Shown one piece after another: positions 12,150 to 20,902 of a DNA stretch of 40,261 nt. The notes beneath the pieces are model-generated. The model was given only the letters and a program-made list of their open reading frames with translations, did not search any database and was not told the DNA's origin. The position numbers and the translations under genes were made by a program. The DNA is from Ophiocordyceps camponoti-saundersi (nom. inval.) (lineage: Eukaryota; Ascomycota; Sordariomycetes; Hypocreales; Ophiocordycipitaceae), in NCBI GenBank assembly GCA_003339415.1, contig PDHQ01000300.1, forward strand, positions 523-40,783, given 5' to 3'. How positions within the stretch are numbered: the first letter of the stretch is position 1; each line of letters opens with the position of its first letter.

Positions 12150-12202
12150 TAACCTGCCTACCTAAGTAGTACCTAAGTAGATAGGTAGGCTAGGCAGGCC
12201 TT
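12150..12202. repeat. GTAGG/CCTACC-rich imperfect palindrome
   Basis: ACCTGCCTACCTAAG on the left is matched on the right by AGGTAGGCTAGGCAGG, giving an imperfect inverted repeat around two direct copies of TACCTAAGTAG. More GTAGG/CTACC words occur to 12400. I see no gene in 12080-12530. Confidence 0.6.
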
Positions 12203-12532
12203 ATAGGTATTAATTTTTATAAGACGTAGCTTACCTAGTAGGTATCGACTTACCTTCTATCTTCCGAATAAATTACCCCTATATATCCTCTGCTCTCTGC
12301 CTTACTAGATAGTACTATATATCTACTTACCTCTCCCGTAAAGGTATACCTAAGGCACCTACCTAATATAATAGGTCTCTATATTAACACTTAGCTTATA
12401 TATAGAATATAATAATATCCTTCTCTTATCTCGGTTAGTACCTACCTCTACCTCTCTTAACTAATAGTATAGGGTTAGGGTAAGGTAAGAGACGCTATTA
12501 ACTTTTTATCTTAGATAACCTACCCCTAAATA

Positions 12533-12646
12533 CCTATCTCCGTTACCTCCTTAACCTCTCTATCTCCGTTACCTCTTTAACCTCTCTATCTCTATCGTCT
12601 CCTTAATTCTCCTATCTCTATCACCTCTTTAACCTCTCTATCTTAA
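12533..12646. repeat. 26-bp minisatellite, about four copies
   Basis: Units of the form CTATCTCCGTTACCTCTTTA plus AACCTCT repeat from 12533 to about 12646 with small differences. The sequence is pyrimidine-rich on the + strand. No coding frame is associated. Confidence 0.85.
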
Positions 12647-12861
12647 CCGACTACCTAATATAATCGTTAGCCTATATTTACCGTTTATAGTTATAATTAC
12701 CCGGCATTATTAGTAAGATTATAATCCGTTTTACTTTTATTCCTAAGTATCTGCTTACCTTTATTACCTTTAAATTAACTACGGACCCTAACTAGCTACT
12801 TACCTATATAGTATAGATACTCTTCTAACTAGTACCTAGGTAAGCATATACCTAAAATTAT

Positions 12862-12888
12862 CCACGCGGACTTAGATTATCCGCGTGG
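12862..12888. repeat. perfect inverted repeat CCACGCGGA...TCCGCGTGG
   Basis: Nine-base arms at 12862-12870 and 12880-12888 with a nine-base loop. It retains CCA and TGG that RIP has removed almost everywhere else, so it probably shows the unmutated form of the motif that fills the next 3 kb. Confidence 0.85.
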
Positions 12889-12937
12889 TAAATTATCCGC
12901 GTAGTAGATTTAGATTATTAGCGTGGTAAACTGTCCG

Positions 12938-12953
12938 CCCCCCCCCCCCCCCC
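12938..12953. repeat. C16 run next to a motif copy
   Basis: Sixteen consecutive C residues follow AAACTGTCCG. Comparable G runs follow TCCGGACTT at 13232-13246 (15 G) and, seven bases further on, at 13667-13678 (12 G). The recurring position beside the same motif suggests a shared element in which a G/C tract expanded. Confidence 0.85.
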
Positions 12954-14217
12954 TTATTATCGTGGCTGTTAATATAATAGAAACCTTTACTAAGAAGCTT
13001 AAGTAAATCCGAAAAAATCGTCCTTATTACCGAAAGTTAGGGTACGCGGACCTACGTTTATAGGTTACGGATTATTAGCGTAGTAAACTATCGAGACGCT
13101 TATAAAAGGGTTTTAGGCGTAGCGTAATATCGGGCCCGATTAGGCTATTAGCGTCTAGTTTAATAGCGAGGCGGGCCTACGTTTTTAAGTTCCGGATTAT
13201 TAGCGTAGTAGATTGCTAACTATCCGGACTTGGGGGGGGGGGGGGGCTATTTATAGAACCGAAGACGGCTCCTAATTATCGTAGCCGGGCCGGGGGAGAC
13301 GCTACCGCCCTTCCTAAAAGATATATATAGCGAAGGTTAATAACGTTTATATAAAGGTTTTAGATAAGCTATCGCCTAAGGATAGGCTTTATATTATCCG
13401 GGATATATACCTTCTAATACTAAGGGTAGGATCCGAACTTAACTAAGCTTATACTAACTATTATAATAAAGGCCGATATAGTCTATCCTAACGGTAAACG
13501 AAAGCTTATAGTTCGGGAACTTACCTTAGGGAGTATCTGCTTAGGGAGGATAGCCTAATATAGCCTCGATTAGCCTCGGCTATCGATAGCGTAGTAATTA
13601 ACCTAGCGGATTATTAGCGTAGTAGACTGCCTGCTACCTAGCGGCGAATTATCCGGACTTAGGCTAGGGGGGGGGGGGAGCTAATAAGACGACTATTTTT
13701 AAGACTAACGGGCCGTTAGCGTAAGGGATATTGCCACCTAGTAGCGGATTATTAGCATAGTGGACTGCCTATACCCTAGGAGCAAAAAGTATCTTTACCC
13801 TTTACCCTCCTCCCTCCTCCTCCTCCTAAGCATTATCTCCCCCTCTTCTTCCCCCCTTCCTTAGCCTATTATAACCTATCGTCTATTATAGAAGCAAAAA
13901 GTATTTTTACCCTCCTAAAGCCCCTAAAAACCCTTATCGTAAACTAACCCTATCTTACCGTAGTTCGAAACCTTTAGGGTATAACGCTTAAAAAGATAAC
14001 TTATTAAAGTCTAGAAGTCTCGAGGAAAATAAGGACTTTTAGCAAAATAAATATAACTAAACGCACCCTCTTCTAGTTAGCCTCTTTACTTACGTATCGA
14101 AACTTAATATAGGAGTTAGTAATAGTATAGCTATTATTCGAAAAGCCTAATAATACCTTAACTAAAAAGGTATTATAGCGAAGATTATAAAATTCGATAA
14201 ATTTAAAGTAATAGCCC

Positions 14218-14375
14218 CTCCTTAACCTTACCTCTACCCGAGCTACCGCCCGAAGAATATATAACGAGGAAGATAACCGCTACTAGAGGAAGGAGGATAA
14301 GTTATTAAACTATATCGCCCGCCTTTTTACTATCTACCTTTACCGCGTAGAGTATAAGCGAGCGGATTACCTACG
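14218..14375 (+). pseudogene. short coding fragment between motif arrays
   Basis: One frame reads LNLTSTRATARRIYNEEDNR, then after one TAG KEDKLLNYIARLFTIYLYRV, a charged protein-like run of about 50 codons. It is cut off on the right by the dense motif cluster at 14382. To the left another frame is better (KIIKFDKFKVIA), which suggests a splice or a break. The product is unknown. Confidence 0.35.
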
Positions 14376-14381
14376 CGGACT

Positions 14382-14650
14382 AGGATTATCTGCGTAGTAG
14401 ATTATTAGCGTAGTAGATTTAGATTATTAGCGTAGTAAACTATCCGCCTACGTCCTAGAGTTCCGGATTATTTAGACTAGATTATTAGCGTAGTAAATTA
14501 CTACGCGGATCGTTAGCGTAGTAGATAGCTACGCGGATTATCCGCGTAGTAGATTATTAGCGTAGTAGATTTAGATTATTAGCGTAGTAAACTATTAGCG
14601 TAGTAGTTAGCTTATCTAAACTAGATTATCGGCGTAATAGACTATCCGCT
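14382..14650. repeat. dense cluster of the TTAGCG/TCCGCG motif with hairpin
   Basis: About ten motif copies are packed into 270 bases. They include a perfect hairpin at 14529-14549 in which CTACGCGGA and TCCGCGTAG flank a three-base TTA loop. Copies point in both orientations. The hairpin is the RIP-altered equivalent of the inverted repeat at 12862-12888 (CCA/TGG changed to CTA/TAG). Confidence 0.85.
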
Positions 14651-14752
14651 TACTTTTCTCTTTCTTCTCTAGCTATTAGGGCTTCCGCTAACGTTTATAA
14701 GTTACGGATTATTAGCGTAGTAGACTCCTAAGTAAAAGCTTTAGAAATCCGA

Positions 14753-14932
14753 GGATAGATCGCGGCTAATAGAGGCTATAATACTAGCGAGGAAACGCCG
14801 AGGAAGACTCTATTACTAGCTATAGCTAGGAATTATTAGTATAGTAAACTCTTAAGAAGTAGAAATCTAAGGATAGATCGCGGCTAATAGAGGCTATAAT
14901 ACTAGCGAGGAAACGCCGAGGAAAACTCTATT
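14753..14932. repeat. tandem duplication, 62-bp copies, period 118
   Basis: 14753-14814 and 14871-14932 are almost identical (shared text begins GGATAGATCGCGGCTAATAG). Each copy is preceded by a member of the ATTATTAGCG motif family, so the duplicated unit includes the motif. Confidence 0.9.
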
Positions 14933-14933
14933 A

Positions 14934-15244
14934 GGATTATTAGCGTAGTAAACTCCTAAAAAGCGAGGGTACCTTTACGATGCCCGTTATATATCTAGTC
15001 TCTAAGAATAATAAATAGTTATACCGTATAGCTACGTAAGGACCGGGATATAGTTAAATCCGATATAACGGATAAAGACTTATATTAGCTATAGCTAAGG
15101 ATTATTAGTATAGTAGACTTCTAAGAAGCGAGGGTACCTACACGGTGCTTATTATATATCTAGTCTCTAAGAATAACGAATAGTTATACCGTATAGCTAC
15201 GTAAAGACCGGGACGTGGTCGAATCTAATATAACGGATAAAGAC
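14934..15244. repeat. tandem duplication, about 147-bp copies, period 165
   Basis: 14934-15080 and 15099-15244 align without significant gaps and both begin with the GGATTATTAG motif. Most differences are C/T or G/A transitions. The left copy has GGGATATAGTTAAATCC where the right has GGGACGTGGTCGAATCT. CG pairs in one copy are TA in the other, which documents the mutational process inside the window. Confidence 0.9.
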
Positions 15245-15520
15245 CGATATAATAAATAAAGATCTATTCTTCCTCTATAAGAAGCGTAAGGCCACCGCTA
15301 TTTAAGAGTTTAAAATTATATATAAAATCGATAAGATCGAGGAAATACCTCGTTACCTACTAGGCTTAGATCGCTATCCTAAACGATAGCATATATTATA
15401 TACGCCTTTTTTATTCCTAAAGCCGGCGCTACCGCGCTTAATATTATATCTTTCGAGGTAGCGGCTAAGACGACGTAAGCTAAGTTCTCGCCTAACGTTA
15501 TCGTACTAGAGATTAAACCT
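15245..15520 (+). pseudogene. short basic coding remnant
   Basis: After the tandem duplication one frame reads LFFLYKKRKATAI, then EFKIIYKIDKIEEIPRYLLG and LDRYPKR, continuing with FLFLKPALPRLILYLS and RLRRRKLSSRLTLS. Only a few TAG/TAA stops interrupt about 85 codons. It is Lys/Arg-rich, with no family recognised. It is probably a fragment of a mutated gene that lost its 5' part to the duplications. Confidence 0.4.
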
Positions 15521-15772
15521 AAACTAAGGGATTATTTACGTAGTAGATTACTTACCTAGGTAGCGTTAAAGATAGGGAGTTTTCGTTAGCTTACGCTCTT
15601 AGGGAATTTAAACCCCTTCGGTATTATAGCCTCTAATATTACTATTTTTAATATCGTAGCCTTTAGTATCGTAGCCTCTTATCGCGACGCGTTAGTTTCT
15701 ATAACCTCGTTATAGCTATTACTCCTAGCTATTACTATAGATACTTACCTAGTAGCTATAGCTAACTTTATA

Positions 15773-15847
15773 GGGGATTTAAACCTCTCCGGTAATAGGG
15801 GATTTAAACCCCTCCGGTTATAGGGGATTTAAACCCCTTCGGTATTA
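15773..15847. repeat. 25-bp tandem repeat, three copies
   Basis: Copies start at 15773, 15798 and 15823 and share GGGGATTTAAACC followed by CCTCCGGT or CCTTCGGT. A related single copy sits at 15600-15629 (GGGAATTTAAACCCCTTCGG). The GGGGATTTAAACCCC core is nearly self-complementary. Confidence 0.9.
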
Positions 15848-15989
15848 TCGCTTTTAGTATTATTACCGTAAACGGTATATCTATTACCGTTAAGATAAAT
15901 AAGCAAAAAGCTACCGAATATACGATACGCTAAAGAACATAGCTATTACTAGCGATAGCTAGGGATTATTAGCGTAGTAGACTATTAGA

Positions 15990-17074
15990 TAAATAGCTAC
16001 TAAATATCTAGTACTTATAGCTAGCTCGTAGCTATATTAATTAGGGTTTCTAGTAGCTGATAATAAATTAGAGGCTAAACTATAGACCTATATACGATAT
16101 CTTATAAAAGGTACCTTAAAAGCCTAGTTAACGCTTAGCTTCTCCGGAAAAGTAACGAAGAATATAGTATAAGAGGCTAAGAACGGTACCTCTAATAACA
16201 AAGCTATAAACAGTGCCTAACTACCTTATAAACTAGCTAAAAGATAAAGGCGTATACTTAGATATAAGCAGCGGCATAAAGGCCTAAAAGGTGGAGGGTA
16301 TAACGGCGTAAAGAGCGTAAGGGGTGGAGGGTATAAGTAGCTAAGTAGGGGCGAGTATAATTAAATATATTAATCGCCGAAAGTAGTAATTAAGTAAATC
16401 CGAAAAAAAAAACCCGCTAATTAGACGAGTAGAATACTAGCTAGCTTAGCTAATTAGCGCTTTATATTTTTATAAGACTAGTATAGTTTATAAGGTTAGT
16501 ATTTAAACTGCGAGAATAGTATATATTATAATACTATATCTAAGCGTCGGACTACCTATACGAGCAACTATAGCGTGCTCTGCAGATCCTATTACTATTA
16601 CGTAATCTATATTCGTAATAATATTATAAAAAAAAATCTTTATAAAAATATAAATATATATCTAACTAGCACTTATATAGAGGCAATAATAACTATTAGT
16701 CTTATAGCCCCCCATAGCTTCCCGGTAAGGTATATATAAGTAGTAAAATATACCGATTAACGGCTTTATAGGATAAATTAACGTTACCCTAATTATTAAT
16801 ATAAAGTTTTAGAGTAACGCCCTTTTAATTACCTAATTACGGATTATATCTAATTATATTACTAGATAAATATAACCCCTCGCTTATTAGCTTTCGGAAA
16901 TATATATATCTTTTCCTATTTTCTTATTACTTCCTTTATAGTCGATAACACTATCGGGGTCGGAGTTAATATCGATATCTTCGTATCCCTTAAGCGAGAT
17001 AGTCGGTCCTAATCTGGCGGATAGTATTAGATTTTTATTATAACTACTTACCTTCCTAAGTAGAAAAAGGGCAC
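15990..17074. other. no gene called; two GTGGAGGGTATA repeats
   Basis: This stretch keeps a somewhat higher density of CpA/TpG, for example around 16190-16340 and 16560-16600, so it may be less affected by RIP. GTGGAGGGTATAA occurs twice, at about 16291 and 16324. AAGTAAATCCGAAAAA at about 16383 also occurs near 13002. Just before the dispersed repeat at 17075 a short run reads DNTIGVGVNIDIFVSLKRDS (about 16945-17004), perhaps a coding fragment. Confidence 0.35.
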
Positions 17075-17460
17075 TTTAGCAGGGGAAGAAGGATACCCTA
17101 AGTAAGCGTAGTAGATACCTAAGGGGCGTAACTTCTTAGGTAACTATAGTTTTTAACTAATATAGGGGGGGGTCTCTAGCTTTAAAGGGAAGAGCCGGAT
17201 AGTAATTCTCTATCGGGAAAATAATAAAGAGTCGGTTTTCTATATAGAGATAGGAGAGGAAAGAATAAAGAAAACGAAAACTATTTAATTAAATACTAAG
17301 AACTTCGAAATAAGTATTTAAATTAGTAATTTATAGTTTAAAAGTGTAAAGTTTAAAATATAAGGTTAGTAAGTATTCTTTTAGCTTCTTTATCGATAGA
17401 AAAGATAGCTCGATATCTCTTTACGAGGAATTCCCGTAGCTATAATAGCTTTCGATAATA
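17075..17460 (+). mobile_element. dispersed 0.6-kb repeat, copy A (3' end lost)
   Basis: Copy A starts TTTAGCAGGGGAAGAAGGAT and runs with GTAGATACCTAAGGGGCGTA, TAGTAATTCTCTAT and ACTATTTAATTAAATACTAA, in the same order as the copies at 19282, 24137 and 35902. After about 17370 it diverges from the others. The sharp common left boundary and shared length suggest a solo long terminal repeat or a non-autonomous element. I see no target-site duplication, which RIP would obscure. Confidence 0.75.
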
Positions 17461-17620
17461 CCTGCGAGTTTAAGAGCGAGGCGATTAAGGCCTCGGATAA
17501 AAAGATAGCCTCGTTCTGCCTTATTCGCCCCTATATAATTTATAGGAGAATGGCCTCGCAGAGAGGGCCGGTAGGACCCTATTAACGATAGCGAGGGCTA
17601 ATTACCTATATATAAAGCCT
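17461..17620 (+). pseudogene. short, weakly mutated coding fragment
   Basis: The frame reads EFKSEAIKASDKKIASFCLI, then RPYIIYRRMASQRGPVGPY, before TAA stops appear. The stretch keeps TGC, TGG and GCA sites and is GC-richer than its surroundings. It follows directly on the truncated repeat copy A. It is too short to assign. Confidence 0.35.
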
Positions 17621-18625
17621 CCCGTAATCCTATAGCTATAATATATTAACTTATTTTTAGAAGCTAGTTAATACCCTTAGTCCTTATCCTATATTACCCC
17701 CTAATATTCCCTTTAGCTAACTACTTACCCTTAAGTCTAGTTATTAAACCGTAGCGGTCTACCCCTTTTACGTCCCTCTCTTCGGTTTATATATTTACCC
17801 TCCTTCTCCTCCTTACTATCTAGTAGCGGTATAGTAAGGGAAAATAAGTGCCTTAAAGGAGCAAAATCGCCGTGCTTAATTTTACCTAAGTATGACTATC
17901 TATCTAGAAAGGATTAGGGATAGGGGCCAAGGTTATATAATTTCTCCCTCCGTCTATACCTTTATTATAAGGCGTTATGCCTCTTAACTAGCCACCCTAT
18001 ACTATTAAGCGTAGCTATTATAGATCTATAATAAACTATTTTATTATTTATTACCTAACTTTACTATATATAAGCTTCGTTACGCTTTTTCTCCCTTCTT
18101 AAGTTTTTAGCTTTCCCTATCTTATCGTATCTTATCGAATCTTATCGCGTCTTACCGTAATATATAAACGCCTTAAACGTTTATAATTAATACCGATATT
18201 ATTATTTTCCTAATTCCCCTAGCGATTTATAGCCGCATAATAACCCCACCTCCCTTAAAGAAATAGAAATAAACGCCCTTCTTCTCTCTTCTTTTCGTTA
18301 GTATTTCTTTGCCGTTTTTATTACTACGCCTCTAATTTACTTTACTATCTTTCTATTTATACGTTTAAGTAAGATACGATATATTTACCTCCCCGTTTCT
18401 TCGGATATAAAACCCCCTCCTTCCCTACTACCCCCTACTCTTTTATATATCTTTATCTAAGCTTAAGCTAATACTCTGCCCTACTTTTCTACTCGGTATA
18501 TATTAATATACGCTACCGCTATCCCTACCTTTACTATATCTTTCGAGTAATTTATTCCCGAACTCTTTATAACTATTATCTTTCTCCTTTATTAACTTAA
18601 AGAATAATAGGAGATATATTTTATA

Positions 18626-19281
18626 GAGATCCGTAATAACTAAGCCTACCTTACCTGCTTTCTATAATAAGCTAATAGGTCCGTTAACCCGACCTCTAAT
18701 ATGTCTTACCCTACTACGTAGTATACCCCTGCCTAGCTTACCGCTATAAAGAAAGCTATTATAGTAACTAGCTTTTAGGTCGTAGTACTTACCCGTTATA
18801 TAAATCGTATAAAATATTAACCCTACCTTAAAAAAAAAGAAAATCTACGGTTAAAACTAACTAGATATAATAAAATAAAGTTCTAGGATATTTAGGACGC
18901 TATCTAGGCCGCCTACTATAATCGCCTCCTTTACTCTCTAAATTACCTTCCGCCTTCTACTCTCTAAATTACGATAAATCCCTCCGATAGTATTAACTCC
19001 CCTTAATCTACTCCCCGCCGATAAGAATTTACGGCTAGCTTTAGTATTAGCCCTATTTACTATAACTCGGAGACTAGGGAGGTTTAAAATATATCTATAA
19101 AGTTTAGTACCTATATTAATATTATAACTATATTAGATATAGAACTATTTTAGAATTTACGAAAAGGCCTCTCTTAACGCTTACTCTAAATCCCTTATAT
19201 CTATAGGAGCTTAGCTTATACCTTACTTTATAATATAACTTAAGTATTTCGCTTTCCCTTAGGCTTAGATATACCGCTTAC
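18626..19281 (+). pseudogene. RIP-degraded coding sequence ending at repeat copy B
   Basis: Frame 2 (starts equal to 2 mod 3) reads about 215 codons, with only TAA/TAG stops. A surviving ATG at 18701 begins MSYPTT, and the frame continues LTAIKKAIIVTSF, VVVLTRYINRIKY, YLKKKENLRLKLTRYNKIKF, AAYYNRLLYSLNYLPPSTL and EFTASFSISPIYYNSETREV. Sequence also reads well before the ATG (ANRSVNPTSN), so the ATG may be internal. The right end runs straight into copy B of the dispersed repeat at 19282, where protein-like composition stops. Either the repeat truncated the gene or the gene ends there. The product is unknown. Confidence 0.5.
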
Positions 19282-19915
19282 TTTAGCGGGGAGAGAAGGA
19301 TACCTTAAGCGAGTATAGTAAATATATATAAGACGTGTCTTTTTAGGTTACCGTAGTCGCTAGCTATTATAAAGGGGTAGGGGGGCTCTGCTTTAGGTAT
19401 ATAGCTAAATAATAATTCTCTATAAGTAAAGTTACTTAAAGTCGATTTTCTATATAAAAATAAGAGGAAAAAGAAAAGAAGGGTAAAGAACTATTTAATT
19501 AGATATTAAAAGCTTTAAAATAAATCTTTAAATCCCTAATTTATCGTATAAAATTATAAGGTATAAGATAAAACTGTAATTTCTTTTAATATCGTTTTTA
19601 CTATAAGTCCCTTTTAAGACTTAACCTATAATATATAACTTTTAGATAGCTAAGAAGATAAAGTTAAGGGCTAATTCTAGCTTAATTCCTTCCTCTTTAT
19701 AAGGAAACTAAACTATACTATATACTAAGTTATAACCGCTCCCTTATTTTAAGGGCTATTCGTTATTTTAATACTCGGAAGCTTTTAAGAGAGGAAAAGT
19801 ATTCGGGGACTATTTAACTAAACCTTAAATAAGCTCCTACTTACTTTTTATACTAGCTTCTTGTTTATTTTCCTTTAGCCTATCTATTACCGCCGCTAAA
19901 GTCCTTTTACGGCTT
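19282..19915 (+). mobile_element. dispersed 0.6-kb repeat, copy B
   Basis: Copy B begins TTTAGCGGGGAGAGAAGGAT and follows the family order through CTATTTAATTAGATATT, ACTATAAGTCCCTTTTAAGA, AAGGAAACTAAACT and a terminal stretch near TTTAGCCTATCTATTACCGC. It is the most diverged copy. The terminal words TATTACCGCCGCTAAA match copy C, so both extend slightly further right than copy D. Confidence 0.7.
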
Positions 19916-20039
19916 CCTCTTCTAAACTTATCCCTCCTATCCCTTATTTTTCTATCTCTTAAAATATTAACTATAAATAATATATATTCTTATATATATT
20001 TCTTAAAATATATCTTTTTATCTCTTAAGTTAAAAAAAA

Positions 20040-20760
20040 AATAATTACTAGAACCTAGGCCTCTCCTTCGGATTAGTAGAATTATTATTATTATCTCGAT
20101 TTCTTACCGCTACTTACTTCCACGTTACTAAATATATAACCTTCTCGTATATCGCGCACGCTATTAGGTTATATCCCTTATACTTAAAGCTAAACGCCTT
20201 AAGTAGTCTCTTATAAAGGATATACTCTACCTTACCCTCTATCTATATTATCCTAATAAAGCGTACCTTTGCCTAATTATCGTGTTCGCAGGCTAGTATT
20301 CGTCCCTTTTAGATATTAGCGATATATACCTATAATTAATTAGCTCTTCCCCCGGGAACTTATAAGTATCTTACTACTTCTCTCGCTAGCTACCGTCTAC
20401 GATATCAGACTCCTAATATTTTCTAGCTAGCTATTTATATTAGTTATTCTATCCTATTCTATACGCCCGCTACCTACTACTTCCTTCTAATAACCTATTT
20501 CGCCTCGCCGTAGTCGCGGTGCCTTATACTATCGTAAAGTCCCCCTTCTCCTCCTCGCTATATCCCTCTCCCCTTCCTCGCCTAACCCCTCCGCCGCTAC
20601 CGCCGCTACCGCCCTTATACTCCGCGCCTCGTCGTCTTCTCCCTCTCCCCCTCTCGCCACGTTTAGCGTTACCGCTAGTCGCCTCCGTATATCCCCTATA
20701 ACGCTATATTTTGCCGGCACTTATAGCCGCTATATCTTAATATTCGAAAAATACCTATAC
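20040..20760 (-). pseudogene. RIP-degraded basic coding sequence on the - strand
   Basis: Reading leftwards from about 20760 one frame is coherent for about 235 codons. The first part (20720-20532) has no stop: AKYSVIGDIRRRLAVTLNVA, a Glu/Gly/Asp acidic patch, then AAVAAEGLGEEGERDIARRR. After a TAG it continues YKAPRLRRGEIGY, KEVVGSGRIE, DRITNINS, KILISSRGKS, YLKGTNTSLRTR, DNIDRG, NSVRDIREGYIFSNVEVSS and KKSR. All stops are TAA/TAG. The product is Arg/Lys-rich with an acidic stretch and no recognised domain. It diverges from the + strand remnant beginning near 20903, so a shared promoter region would lie at about 20760-20900. Confidence 0.55.
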
Positions 20761-20902
20761 TTATATTACTACTAACTATCTAGGAACGCCTTACCGTATA
20801 TAAAATAGAACTTAGTATAGTATAAGTAGCTACTTATTATTAGTAAAAGATATATATATATAAAAGGTATAAATTATACTATAAAACTTACGTTATATAA
20901 TT

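Larger units (their letters stand above)
12860..15985. repeat. field of a dispersed palindrome-derived motif
   Basis: The core GGATTATTAGCGTAGTAGAC, or its variant with ATCCGCG in place of TTAGCG, recurs irregularly. Clear copies start at about 13069, 13194, 13608, 13746, 14706, 14934, 15099 and 15963, with dense groups at 12876-12935 and 14382-14650. Some copies share longer flanks (for example CCTACGTTTATAGGTTACGG before 13069, with relatives before 13194 and 14706). Three copies are preceded by TAGCTATAGCTA or a close variant. A few copies keep GTGG instead of GTAG, so the ancestral core probably ended TAGTGGACTG. The family is not one I know. It behaves like an interspersed short repeat with occasional tandem expansion. 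Confidence 0.8.

Noticed and set aside
12472..12487. TAGGGTTAGGGTAAGG, resembling the TTAGGG telomere repeat.
   Set aside because: Only two imperfect units and no array, so there is no support for a telomere.
12860..15985. CRISPR-like array from the regularly recurring motif.
   Set aside because: Spacing is irregular, copies are in both orientations and degenerate, and the organism appears eukaryotic.
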